Source: Cymbomonas tetramitiformis (lineage: Eukaryota > Chlorophyta > Pyramimonadophyceae > Pyramimonadales > Pyramimonadaceae). From it: a DNA stretch of 64,000 bases. The position numbers and the translations under genes were made by a program. This document shows, piece by piece, positions 51,070-62,198 of this stretch (position 1 is the stretch's first letter; the number at the start of each line of letters is the position of its first letter). Where the stretch lies: positions 1 through 64,000 of the forward strand of contig LGRX02030619.1 of the NCBI GenBank assembly GCA_001247695.2. Reading direction: 5' to 3'. A model generated the notes under the pieces. That model was not told the DNA's origin. It saw nothing but the letters and a program-made list of their open reading frames with translations, and did no database searches.

Positions 51070-51281
51070 TGCTGGATGTGACACACCGACAATCAAATCT
51101 GTCACTTGTCACTTCCTATAGTAGGCTGGGTGACCGTCACCAGTAGACGGGAAACACCCGTTAGTATTTATGTGTACCTCTTTTATCAATCTGAGACTTT
51201 TACCGTTCTGATATCGAAACCCTTAACTCAGGGTTTATTCCCCGTTATCCGATATATACACACCCGACTATATATCTGACA
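51070..51281 (+). repeat. 3' LTR of the truncated gag-only copy
   Basis: Starts TGCTGGATGTGACACACC and ends ATATATCTGACA, 212 bp. More diverged from the LTRs at 19387 and 26882 than those are from each other. Confidence 0.8.
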
Positions 51282-51952
51282 GCGCGCAATACCCTTCTCC
51301 GCAGTTTCAGACAGGAATTCCAAAGCAAGAGTGGCGGTCTCAGGTAGCTCCACACCTTCCAATTCCTTCTTGGCATCTTTAAGCGCTAACTGCGACGCTG
51401 AGTGTGCCACGAAGTGGTGCTGTGTCTCTAAGAACTGCTTGCGGAGACCTTTGTCTTTTCCATCATCGTTGCGAGTTAATTCTAGGCGATCGGACCCTGG
51501 AAGCTGAGTGAGGTCTACTGCTGCCTCCCACGGACGCTTTCGGTCACCTGAAGCAACTTGCGACAGCCCTTTGAGCTCAGCAAGTCGGGCTGTCGCTCTC
51601 TCCATTTGTCGAATCAACTTCATTTGCGGTTGCGAGAGGTCCTCTCCATCTTGGAAAGCGGCAAAAGCGGTCGCGTACGCCGGCTGCGCGTGCAAATCAT
51701 CAATCCGTCTCTGACACAAAATCGGGTCGGTAAACCACTCCATAATGATATACGATATACACTGAAAATATACACTGAAAAACTTACGGTGTTACGAAAG
51801 TCCACACAATCACAGTAACACGGCAAGAGGCCCTCTCAGTCCGTTGCTGGCCTCTTAGGCCTCCGACTGATCAGAAAACCTCAGTTTTCAGATCTGCTCC
51901 GGATGACAGTCATACTGCCTGTCATCCTACACTGATCAGAAAAACCATCAGT
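51282..51952 (-). mobile_element. 5' fragment of a DIRS/PAT-like element with gag-like ORF
   Basis: Minus-strand ORF from ATG at 51743 reads MEWFTDPILCQRRIDDLHAQ and then a helical, Gln/Glu/Arg-rich segment, until it meets the LTR edge at 51281. Upstream of the ATG lies terminal repeat A (51797-51952), shared with the DIRS/PAT element at 27373. I infer that this is the gag-like first ORF of that family, which is missing from the 27-31 kb copy. The function of the ORF is not otherwise recognisable. Confidence 0.5.
51797..51952. repeat. Terminal repeat A of the DIRS/PAT-like family, second copy
   Basis: Matches 27373-27527 with a few differences (GCCTGTCATCC versus ACTTGTCATCC; one extra A). 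Confidence 0.8.
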
Positions 51953-54900
51953 GATCTTGTCAAGTTGGAGTGTATGTTCATGTGCTCTGTCGTGTGACAG
52001 CAGCCGTGACACAAGTGGACACGGACACGGACACGGACACTGAACTTGTCAACTGTCGAACTGTATAAAGATACTCTCACAAGTCAGAGCCTCCGGACGC
52101 GGCGATTTTCTCCCGGTTTATCGATTTTTTTATTTTCTGTGGTAGTCCGGAGCTTACGAGCTGCTTTCCATTGCTTTCTGTCGAGAATCGCGCGATCGGC
52201 CGCGCAGCGGCCGAAGCTCGTAACCTCTGGCTTGCGAGAGTACTATTATACACGAGTTTTGAGTTTCAAGTTTTGAGTTTTGAGTTTTGAGTTTATAAAC
52301 TCAAAACTCATTAAATCGACGGAGATTTCTCCATCCAGCCCTACAGCATGTTGGATTATTCTGTCCCCCTCTATCGCCATCAATTGACATCCAGTTGTTA
52401 TCGTGATCAAACTGGATGGTACTATGTATCATGTTTGATATGATTATTGATTATTGCACTTTCGAGTCAGTGCATTATCAATCTACATAGTAGTGTCAGT
52501 GATAATTTATTACACTTGTGGATCAGTGTAAGGTCATATATTTAATGATACATAAGTGATGCATAAGTGTAGTGACTTGTTTAAGCAGTGACTTATGTTT
52601 ATGTACTTGCTGATTGAGTACATGTAAGTGTGTGTGGAATTGTTCACTATACACACTTGTATGCAGGTGATTTCTGGTATTACAATATACCAAGATGATT
52701 TATCATGCAGGATGATCTGTATACCAAGTACTGAATAAATCTAGCATGATATATATATCAGCTTAGTGGTGATTGTAATCCTGCATACTCTCATTTACAG
52801 TAATGAGTTGCTTGGTTTATTTCACATGTAGTTCCGGTGAGCATTCCATTCAGTGATCCACCATAGAACGAACATGCTCATCCCAAATCCTTCGTCAGAG
52901 CATGTCGAGCTAATTATGGTGTTAAGATCACCTTCAGGCACCTTACACTTACATGGGTTCCAATATAGCTTACATGCACTGCAGTATGCTTTGTGCAATG
53001 TATGATGTATTGTGATGTGATGCTATATGTCCCAGTTGTTATCGTGATCAAACTGGTTTGTACATTACAGCTGTTATCGTGGTCAAGCTGTATGAATAAT
53101 GCATGCACATATCACAGTGATGCAGTTGCTCAGTATAATAATGTACATGTGGTGAAATGCACATCTGCTGCATGCACTCAGTATATACTCAATAATGGTG
53201 TATACTGCAAGTATATATGTGTGTGTGTGTGTGTGTGGTGCTGCAGGTATTATTATCTCCGCACACTCGAATTTTACACACACTATGATGTTGCTGCAAG
53301 TATTCAATGATCTGTCATGTTGAGCGTGTATGTGTGTGTAAGCTCTTCACACAGCATGTATGCAGTTCACACTCATGATTGCAGGTTAGTATACGAATCT
53401 GACAGTGAATAGATTATAATATCTCAGCAAGCATCAGAGTATTGTGTGGCATGCTGCAATATACTGTCATCATGCGTCCGTTCATGATAATCCCAGTAAG
53501 TATACACATATTCTGTCAAGGATATCGTGACGCGCGCAGATGATGCATCAGTGATTATTGCGACTATCGATAATGACGGTGTGTTGATGACATTTTGCAT
53601 ACTGACATCGTCATCAAAAAACTGCAAAATAATCATCGTGTACAGTAAGCGATTTATTGCGATCATGAAAATCGCGATGGTGCGCGCTGCTGATAAAGAG
53701 CACATCTTGTCGCAGTATGTATAGCACATGATACGAGTGCTATTTTTCGCGCGGATAATGATTCCGCTGATGATTTTTGTGTCCGCGTCTCATATTGCGA
53801 ATTTCGTACAGCTGCGAATCGTATCTGCGCGTACATGTGATCGCTGCGCATATGTATGCCGCATGCACACCTTTTCGCGCTGTATAGGTGACGATCAACT
53901 GTGATGTACGATCTGCGATTGTGTATGTGACGATATATCCTCGCGCACAATATTCGCTTATGCAGCGGTCAGTATATGCAGTATATCAGTATTTGTGCGA
54001 TTGCGACGCCAGATATTATTCGCGCTCCGCAACCTGCATACACAAAATATTCGATATATATGTTGCACTCACACTAGAGTTCTCGTTCTCGCCTTGACGA
54101 TCGAATACCAACTGTTAAGGTCTCACAAGCGAGCCTTAAGATATAACATGATATGATAAAATAGCACGGTGTTATTGAACAGTAACACTCGGGCAGCGTA
54201 AGAGCGGGTGATGAGTGCAGACAGACTTCGTCCGAAGATACTGCTGTAGCACAACGCTACCTCATCTATACCGAATGCCTCCCATCTCATAGAGGGCACC
54301 GCTATTGGGTTGTGAACCCAAGGCATTGGTTGAACGACTAGTATCGGCTGAACGAATAATGCGTTCGCCATATGATACTCCGCATGCTTGTTCAGAACAT
54401 GCTAGAAGCGAAGATGCATTCTTCTCCGAACCATTCGGTACTTCAAGATAGCATCTTGCTTCGCCATCTCGAGTCCGACATACTGGCCTCTCGATGACAT
54501 GTGTCATTCAAGTCTTACCTTGAATAAATGACAGATGATATGACTTATCATCTCGATGACATGTACAGTCATAGTCGACCGTACTGACGACTGTCTGTCA
54601 TTATAATATATGACATGACTCGACATGACATGCCATGACATGGTATAACATGTCTGACAAGTATGACATGTATGACAGGTATGACACATGTGTCATCGGT
54701 CATAACCTTGACAATGCACGTGCAAGTTAGCATTGCCTTGTAGATTGGACTTGACTTTTAGCCGTGCTAGCCGAGCCGGTGTGGCTCCTAGTCTCTGCAT
54801 TGCTTTAGCCGCCTTGCCTGGTGACACCTCATCCCCACGGGGTGAGGTGGTGTCACGGGAAGCCCTCCCCCCCCCACTGTAAGGGGCGGTGGGTCACCCG

Positions 54901-56150
54901 GCGTTCACCCGACCTGTGTTGTCACCAGTCACCGTGTCACCGCTCATTGACTCAAAAAAAACACTCTGCTCCGTATTTTATCTCATCTTAGCACACAGTG
55001 AATCTCTGCCACCTCATGAAGGGGGCGACTTTGTGCCAATGACAGTCAACCCCCTTTCCGTGTCACCCCTCACTGCGAGTGTCACTTGCAGACTGTCACG
55101 TGCTTTCCGACCGACAATCCGACACACACAAAACCCTAAGTAATTCTGTGTTATCAAATTGTCTTAGCCGTTTTGCCCGTTCCTTGACTGTTTCCTGAAG
55201 TTGTGAATATATATCTTAACTATATATATATATATATATATCACACTCTTCGTGAGGTTATGGGCCCACCACGCTTCCACTGCCATTCTGTTTCACTGCT
55301 TACCGTGATATGTATATATATATATGTATATATACCCAATCATGTATATATATCACCTCTTTCGTGATATATGACGTCTACCAAACGTACGAAGCTGGAC
55401 AGCAGAGGTCTCACGGGGGACTAGATATACCGTACTGCCCCCTGTATGACATTCCTCGATGCATGTGACAGATGACTGCATTATTATTCGGCTCGAGACC
55501 GCGAGTCATAGCGACAGAGACCGCGAGTCACAGCGATAGTGACTGCGAGCCACGTGTTAGAGTACTCGAGCATCACCGTAGCCGTACTCGTACAGACTTA
55601 CACAGCGCACGTAGCATAAGCTACTTAGACTCTCAGACTCTCATATGTGATATCTTTACAGACTTATCACCGTTTTCAGCCTCATATTTATGCGTACAAC
55701 GATAGTATTAAAACACGGATATATAGAATATTCTACCCTATATGTGTTTCATACTATCTATTAGGTTATGTTATACCACAACGCACCACTGCAATCTCTG
55801 ATGAAACAACAAATTTCAAATTAGCCGCCAAAAGCACATCGAACTGGCAGTCAGCGAAAATGTTTGAAAATTGCGACTTGCTTTGACACTAACCCTCCGC
55901 AGGTCGGGCCGGTTTCAATTTTAACTCGCCGAAACCTTTTATGATTGGGAATTCTTTTACGATTGCCCTCTCGGCCTTTCATTTAACTTCAATGTTGAAA
56001 CGCGACCGTTAATTATCACATCGCTCTGCCAAAATTTGAGGGACGCCTTAGATTTTAGGTAAATTACGAGCATTTACCGCGGAAGCGCTGGCCAATTTTT
56101 TGAAAATTAACAAAACTTAGAGAAAATCTTCATCTCAACCCCTAGGAGAA
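51953..56150. other. Hairpin-rich, AT-rich noncoding region
   Basis: No gene recognised. Features: tandem TGAGTTT units with an inverted partner at 52258-52312; several perfect short hairpins (52391-52415, 52455-52474, 52510-52531, 53032-53056, 53067-53091); a TG run at about 53219-53237; TA runs near 55215-55240 and 55313-55335; and three copies of an AGACCGCGAGTCA-AGCGA unit at 55484-55555. Small ORFs at 54123-54507 have no recognised product. Confidence 0.6.
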
Positions 56151-56203
56151 CGTCTTGCGCAACATCGTCGCCTTCACCGCCACCAACGGTCCGAAGGTCT
56201 GCC

Positions 56204-59200
56204 ATGTCAACGTTCACACCAACAACAACTCCGGGATCCCAACCGCCAACACAAGAACTTCAACCACGTTCTCAACGACGATTATTTACTTCACGACAAC
56301 CTCTTCCCCCATCTCCAACAAACGAAGAAATCTCCATCACCATCAACGCCCTTCTTCAAGACCTCCATGCCGTCACCGCCAAAGTGGACGAGATCTCCAC
56401 CACCATTACCTCACTTGGATCTGCATTTCAGCGCTCATCTGCTCAGTCCGACGAGATCCACGAGAATTACGTCACGAAGGAAGAACTCAACGACGTCAAT
56501 CAACTCAACGAGACCATCCTCGACGACTCAATCAAAGTCCGCGACGAATGCGTCAACGCCACCTCTCTGGCTCGCACTGTTGCGAGTAGAACTACTTCAT
56601 CTTCGACGCCATCTTCAGTCGTAATTACTTCGGACAAGATGTTCGACGCCACCAAGGAATTGGAGACTATTCCAGAGGTTACGCCATTGCAACATCGAGA
56701 TGGGCAACCACTTCCTCCAACCAAGATCAAGCACATCATGGACGACAACACCAGCGCCTTCAACACCCGCTCCACCACTCCTGACGTCACTCCGCTCCTG
56801 AAGCAGTTGAAGACCGCCTATTATGCCCTCACGGACATTCACGAGCGACAACAACAACGTGAACTCCAATTGAACTTCCTCACCGCGGGCGGCGACATTG
56901 TGTTCAAGAAGTTCTGTGAGGCCCTGACCCGTGTGCTCACCGCCACCCGACCTGGACACGCCCCAGCACTACTTAACCTTCAACGCCGACTGAAGGACGA
57001 GCCCTACGACGGTATCTCCAATGGACTTCTAGCTCAACTTCTGCTTGCGGCCACTTGTGCCAACACACAGATTGTGTTGGCACAAATTGTGAAGGACTCC
57101 CCCCAGGCTCAGGTGGACGGCAGACTGCCTCTACTGCACGTGCACTGCCGCCTGATCACCTACCCCCCCTCCACGGACCACTCCAACCTCACCAAGGCCA
57201 AGGCCCTCCGAATCTCTGAGTCCGAGGACCCCGGCTTGAAGCTGAACACCTTCGCCACCCTCATCGGCAGCCACAGGCAGCTTCACCCCGCCTTCTCTGG
57301 ACAGCAGGAGCAGGAGGTCCTCATCGACATCTTACGGGCCTCCCAGGACACGGCCGAGCACCTCTTTGACATCCCCCTGTACAGTACTTCGATGTCATCC
57401 GCACCTACGAAGAGAACAACCGCATGACCTCCTCTGGCTTCCCCGGTGGTCTTCAGAAGTTCATTGAGGCCATCGGTAATGTGTGGTACACCCGGGGCTC
57501 TGCCCACCATTCCCAGCTCCCTGGCTCTTCATCCCGCCCCCGAGCTGCCTCCATGACGGGGGAAGTCCGTGAGGGAGGGCGGGGCTCGGCTGACACCACC
57601 AAGCCGAGAGAGAAGCACCCTAACGGCAAGGGCGGCAAGGGGGGCAAAGGTGGCAAGGGTACGCACCCTCGGGCCACCACACCACCTCCATCCAGGCCCC
57701 GCTCACCACTACGGGGCGGCAACAGAGCTGCCTTCATTGAGCACGAGAAGGCCATGTACAAAGCGGCCAAGCTCAAGCACGCCGGCTCCACCAACAAGGA
57801 CTCCACCCCCTCTGGCACCTGGGACCGCTTCAAGTTCACCCCCTCCGACCCCAATGACAAGTCCATCGGCCACCCCTGCCGCTCCTGCAAGTACAAGTTG
57901 AACAAGACCGTCACCCACCCCCTCGGCAGGTTCGGCTGCCCCTGCACACTGGCTGAGAGAGCCGACATGTGGGTTAAGGCCGGCCCCCCTCCATCTGTGA
58001 ACCATGTCTCTGCCCCCCGCCCCTCCACACCCGCACCCCCTGCCACCCCCACCGCACCCCTGCCACCCCCACCTCACCCCCCTCCGACAGTGCATCAGCC
58101 AGCACCGCATCCGAGCTGGCAGCTCTCAGGCAGGAGGTTGCACAGCTCAGAGCAGCCACCCCCTCCGCCACCCCGCCCCCCCGCCGCTCTGAGTTTCACC
58201 ATCCAGCTCAGGCAGTCAGCTTCCAGGCAGACCAGGAGGATGATGAGACTGAGTGGCCCGCCCTCACCAGTAAGCCCTGGATCCCTCAGTTCTCTGGCCC
58301 CTCACCTCACCCAACCCCCTCGGCTTCGGCCAACCACTTCTCCCCCAATCCCTTCAGCTCCCTCTCCCCCTCCGCCTCTCCACCCGACACCCAGTTCACC
58401 TTCCCCCAGCTGGAGCCCACCGCCCTCTTTGCATTCAGATACTTTGACACCGTCACGGCTACTGACTTGAGAGAGGACCCGGACCACGAGGACCCGGCTT
58501 GGGAGAGGACAAAGCGGCAGAGGAAGCGGGACAAGGAGAAGCAGAAGAAGGCCATTCAGCAGCAGCAGAAGCTTCAGCGGCAGCACCAGGTAGCTGAATC
58601 ACTGGCTTCGGCCAACAGCACCGCCACCGCCCCAGTCCAGACAGACATCACCGTGGACTGCAACACCCAGTGCCCTGTGCCCTACCTGACTGACCTCTTG
58701 ACCGGCAGCACCTCAGTGGCCTCCACCATCTCCGAGGACACTCTGGACACTGCCTCCGAGGACACTCTGGACACTGCCTCCGAGGACACTCTGGACACTG
58801 CCACCGAGGACACTCCGGACACTGCCACCACCCCTCCCACCTCCACCGCTCCCCTCCCACCACCATCACCACCCCCCGACTGCCACCAGCCTGAGCCTCG
58901 GGCCATTGGTATCCCCCCAGCCACCACAATTGCACCTGACACTGCATGCATTCATATTGCAGTGCCTGGGATGGGGATGCATTGGGAGGGCACGCATACG
59001 GACCCAGTTCACATTGCTGCCGTACACACCGCCACACCACAGCCTGGCTGTAACACTCCCTCGGTCACACGCACCCTAGTAGCCATTGCCATGCACTGGA
59101 TCTCCTTCCACGTTGCTGTGCTCCTCGCACTTTTGCACATAACACTGACATACACATTCTATATGTCACCTCGGCCGGCTATCACCTTCTCACAGCCGGC

Positions 59201-60410
59201 CTATGCCAGTGCCACGGCACCGGCCAATGCCTCACCTCAGCCAGCCTCCGGTAGTGCCACGGCACCGGCTACTGCCTGCACTCAGCCAGCCTCCGGTGGT
59301 GCCACGGCACCGGCTACTGCCTCCACACAGCCAGCCTCCGGTGGTGCCACGGCACCGGCTAATGCCTCCACACAGCCAGCCTCCGGTGGTGCCACGGCAC
59401 CGGCTACTGCCTCACCTCAGCCGGCCCCCGGTGGTGCCACGGCACCGGCTACAGCCTCACCTCAGCCGACCTCCGGTGGTGCCACGGCACCGGCTACAGC
59501 CTCACCTCAGCCGGCCTCCGCCAGTGCTACGGCACCGGCCAACCACACACCACATTTGCCCTCCAGTGATGTCACCACAGCTCCCACCACACTCTGTGAG
59601 CCAGCAGCTGCCTCTACACCGCCCCTGGGACACGGTGCCGATGAGGCGCTTGTGGGCACGCCCACCGATCACACCGTCTGTACTGACGGTGCAACCACCG
59701 CTGACACCCCTACATCTCTAAGCACAGCTCTCGGGGCCGACACTACAGTGGCCTCCGGGCAACCGCCTACACTCGGTGCCTCTGACAGCTCTCTAGCCCC
59801 CTTGGAGTGTGCATACCCCGGGCTTGAGAGTATTGGCCTCTGGGCCGATGTCTCCGACTCAGGCTCCGAGTCAGACACCGAGGGCTATCCGCCCCAACAC
59901 ACACCTCCTCCTCCTCCTCCTCCAGTATCCGACACTGACGGTACGGTGCCTGCTCAGCCCACTGCCGATAGGGCAACTACACGGGCTACAGCGGGCACCC
60001 TGCCTGCATTGGTGGACACTGACCGGCTGGCTGCTACCTCAGACACACACATGCAGCCCCCGGTCCCGTCCACAGTGCAGGCCTGTGCCGTCACACCGGA
60101 TTTCCAGTTCCCTCCTATCCCTGAATCTCAGGAGGACACCTCGGAGACCACTACTAAGTGGAAGCAGTTCATGGCAGACACCCCGATCCGCACTGACACA
60201 CCTCGGCCACGGCCAGATAGCTCACCCTCCCCAGAGCACTCTCAGTGGGATTTCTCAGTTGTGCCATCTCCCTCCTTCCAACAGCTTAATCAGTTCCTGG
60301 AGAACTACACCCTGACTCACCCCTCATATTGCACCAGTGACCCTAATGAGGATTGGGCCCAGTTTGAGGTCTTTGATGACCACCATTTGGGCCCCTGGGG
60401 TCAGCATTGA
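56204..60410 (+). CDS. Gag-like polyprotein of a Ty1/copia-type element, read in three frames
   Basis: Three consecutive open stretches, 56204-57427 (ATG), 57424-58470 and 58467-60410, form one protein if single bases are added at a C5 run (57373-57377) and a C6 run (58077-58082). The sense of the protein continues across each (YFDVIRTYEENN upstream of 57424; ELAALRQEVAQLRAA and WPALTSKPWIPQFS upstream of 58467). Parts: Ser/Thr-rich start with coiled coil, helical capsid (56800-57480), a Gly/Lys patch (GKGGKGGKGGKG), a CRSC...CPC zinc-like site (57875-57945), Pro-rich linker, coiled coil, Arg/Lys patch, four SEDTLDTA repeats (58733-58825), one membrane-like segment HVAVLLALLHITLTYTF (about 59110-59155), seven 15-residue repeats (59195-59545), and an acidic tail. 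The protease follows at 60438. Assignment to copia rests on that protease. Confidence 0.6.
58733..58825 (+). repeat. 24-bp coding repeat, four units
   Basis: TCCGAGGACACTCTGGACAC plus TGCC, repeated with minor change in the last unit; encodes SEDTLDTA. Confidence 0.85.
59195..59545 (+). repeat. 45-bp coding minisatellite, seven to eight units
   Basis: Each unit encodes 15 residues of the type QPASGGATAPATAST. It lies just after the hydrophobic segment of the gag-like protein. Frame is preserved throughout, which suggests selection on, or recent amplification of, a coding repeat. Confidence 0.88.
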
Positions 60411-60437
60411 GGTCTACGACCCTGCGGTTGCAGCGCC

Positions 60438-60902
60438 GTGGGGAGAGACCTCAGCTGCACCGACAGTGCCCCGCACTGTCCCCACGGCACACCGGTCTTC
60501 CTCCCCCTGCTTGGGAAAGGCCGCCGTGCCTCCAACACGCACGGGCACCTCCTTGTAGATTCAGGAGCCTCACATCTCCTCCTGAACAACAGGGAGCTCT
60601 TCACTGAGTTGTCCCCGTGCACCTCCAGCATGACCACAGCCTCAAATAAGCATTACAAGCCTCACAGTGTCGGCACAGCCTCCATTGATTTCCAGTACAC
60701 CGACGGCACTTGGATCACACTCCCCTTTCTCCAAGCCTTCTATGATCCAAATGCCCCAAACCTCCTCTCAGTCCGCCAGATGCTCAGACACGGGGTGAAC
60801 AAGGCTACAATTCAAGCAATTGCAATATCTTTATGGCAGGAAAGATTGACCAGTAAATTACAGGTTGAGCAACAGCTCCTCCAAATAGTTACTTCAAGTT
60901 AG
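60438..60902 (+). CDS. Ty1/copia-type aspartic protease, truncated
   Basis: Contains LLVDSGASHLLLNNRELF (catalytic Asp codon 60558-60560), then a typical copia protease tail with FYDPNAPNLLSVRQML. It lies in the same frame as the upstream gag part, from which it is separated by a TGA at 60408-60410; the stretch between also makes sense in another frame (IEVYDPAVAAPWGE), so a double frame change is an alternative to a stop. After about 60902 no integrase or RT of copia type follows, so the element is cut off, possibly by the minus-strand Ty3 element. Confidence 0.7.
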   Translation: MGRDLSCTDSAPHCPHGTPVFLPLLGKGRRASNTHGHLLVDSGASHLLLNNRELFTELSPCTSSMTTASNKHYKPHSVGTASIDFQYTDGTWITLPFLQAFYDPNAPNLLSVRQMLRHGVNKATIQAIAISLWQERLTSKLQVEQQLLQIVTSS

Positions 60903-61067
60903 AACAGCCTCCAAATGGGCAATATTCAAGTCTTATACTTTCAAGGCGCGCAGTTCATATTCTCTAATCGATCTGTCCCATGTCGGCTGGCATATCATCA
61001 TCTGCCACCTATACAAATCCTAATCAGAGAATCTGCATTTGGACAATCCTAATCAAGACAGTTGATT
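60903..61067. other. Junction between the copia-like fragment and the minus-strand Ty3 element
   Basis: AT-rich sequence with no ORF. The 3' LTR of the minus-strand Ty3 element would be expected near here or to the left, but I could not recognise one because no second copy is in the window. Confidence 0.35.
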
Positions 61068-62117
61068 TCATTGTCCCTTGCTGATCTTTGCTTTCTTCCT
61101 ACGAGGAGCCACGTCAAGCCCTTCTTCTTCATCACTGTCACTTCTTATGGAATACTTCAATTGAGTCATATACTCATGTGTCCAACATCTCGGATATTTC
61201 CTAGGTTGCCTCTTCGTCTCTTCAGACACCCCAGCCTTATTCTCACCCATTGAAGTCAATCCAGTATCTGACCCATAAGGTTTCTTCGGTGGTGCATGAA
61301 CAGTCTCCACCACAGAGGCTGGGGCATCCTCAGATATGGCCTCAGACTTCTGCTCGGTAATAGGCTGATCATCGGGCTGAACAGGTGAGGTCGGGGAGGT
61401 GCCCTTTGGTACCCAGTGAAGTTCACCCTTCTCATCCATGATCAATTGCAGTCCCAGTCTCTTCAACCTTCGAGCTTCAGCTTGTTCTTCAGCATCGTCA
61501 GCTACCAAGTCATCGAACTCGCTGACGTCATCCTCGGTGTCATCATATTCAGGCGAAGTTGGCTCCCATTTCGGACTGGCAGTGTCCATGTCATGTATGA
61601 CACCCGCGTCATCTTTGTCATCCGAATCTGGTAGCTTCTCCTTACTGTTAGTGACACCTGCGTCATCATTGTCATCAGAATCTGGTAACTTCTCCTTACT
61701 CCAGGACACAGCGCCTGTACCCGAATCTTCACTGTTCGTAGACGCTGAGTGTGTAGGCTTACGCCCCTGGTAGGGAATTCCATGATATTCGTCATCGTCA
61801 ATCACAATCGTCGGATTCCAGTACGCGATCCCAACGCGGCTAATCGGTAATGAGAATGGCGCTACCGGCGCCTTCAACTGAGTGGCGTCTTCTAGAAACC
61901 AGCCGCCGCCCCTATTACGCTCCCAGCGGCGTAGCGCACCAGAAGGGTGTACGATAATATGCTGCCAGCTATAATCAAGTCCAGGCTTTCGCTCCCCATA
62001 GTACGAAGTCAATGGCTCGGGAGTCCCCTTCCGAGCCCATTGCCATCTCACTGCCCCAGTATGCATAAATACAATATGCCAATCGAATGGCTTGGCCGGG
62101 CTATTGTTCCCTGGCAC
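61068..62117 (-). CDS. Accessory ORF downstream of Pol in the second Ty3 element
   Basis: About 350 codons on the same strand, starting about 80 bp after the Pol stop. The first 80 residues contain two related Trp-rich units, DWHIVFMHTGAVRWQWARKG and WQHIIVHPSGALRRWERN. The middle is acidic with a duplicated KEKLPDSDD-x-DDAGV unit of 18 residues, followed by Asp/Glu-rich stretches. The end is basic (RRKKAKISKGQ), a possible nuclear signal. No membrane segment or signal peptide, so not an envelope. No family recognised. No ATG at the upstream edge (first codon is GTG), so its true start or its link to Pol is not known. Confidence 0.5.
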   Translation of the reverse strand: MPGNNSPAKPFDWHIVFMHTGAVRWQWARKGTPEPLTSYYGERKPGLDYSWQHIIVHPSGALRRWERNRGGGWFLEDATQLKAPVAPFSLPISRVGIAYWNPTIVIDDDEYHGIPYQGRKPTHSASTNSEDSGTGAVSWSKEKLPDSDDNDDAGVTNSKEKLPDSDDKDDAGVIHDMDTASPKWEPTSPEYDDTEDDVSEFDDLVADDAEEQAEARRLKRLGLQLIMDEKGELHWVPKGTSPTSPVQPDDQPITEQKSEAISEDAPASVVETVHAPPKKPYGSDTGLTSMGENKAGVSEETKRQPRKYPRCWTHEYMTQLKYSIRSDSDEEEGLDVAPRRKKAKISKGQ

Positions 62118-62198
62118 AACTCCTCCCCTCTTAGCTTGTTAGTACAAAGAGATGATAACTCAGAGTCATTTGTACAGCAGCTAAGATCCAGACACAGA

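Larger units (their letters stand above)
49586..51281 (+). mobile_element. 5'-truncated copy of the gag-only LTR element
   Basis: From TCCATCTCCAAGAAGG on, the sequence follows the element at 25430-23895 on the opposite strand, through the zinc knuckle, second ORF and 3' untranslated region, to a complete 3' LTR at 51070-51281. The 5' LTR and most of gag are absent. Sequence differences from the 24-kb copy are frequent, so this is an older or separate lineage copy. Confidence 0.85.

Noticed and set aside
54285..54340. Anticodon-arm-like hairpin TTGGGTTGTGAACCCAAG suggesting tRNA-His
   Set aside because: No matching acceptor stem, D arm or GGTTCGAATCC-type T arm at the right distances on this strand.
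56204..58470. Stop-start (ATGA, TTGA) overlaps as real gene boundaries in the copia-like gag
   Set aside because: Sensible protein continues upstream of each overlap in the downstream frame, back to C5 and C6 runs, so the overlaps are side effects of frame breaks there.
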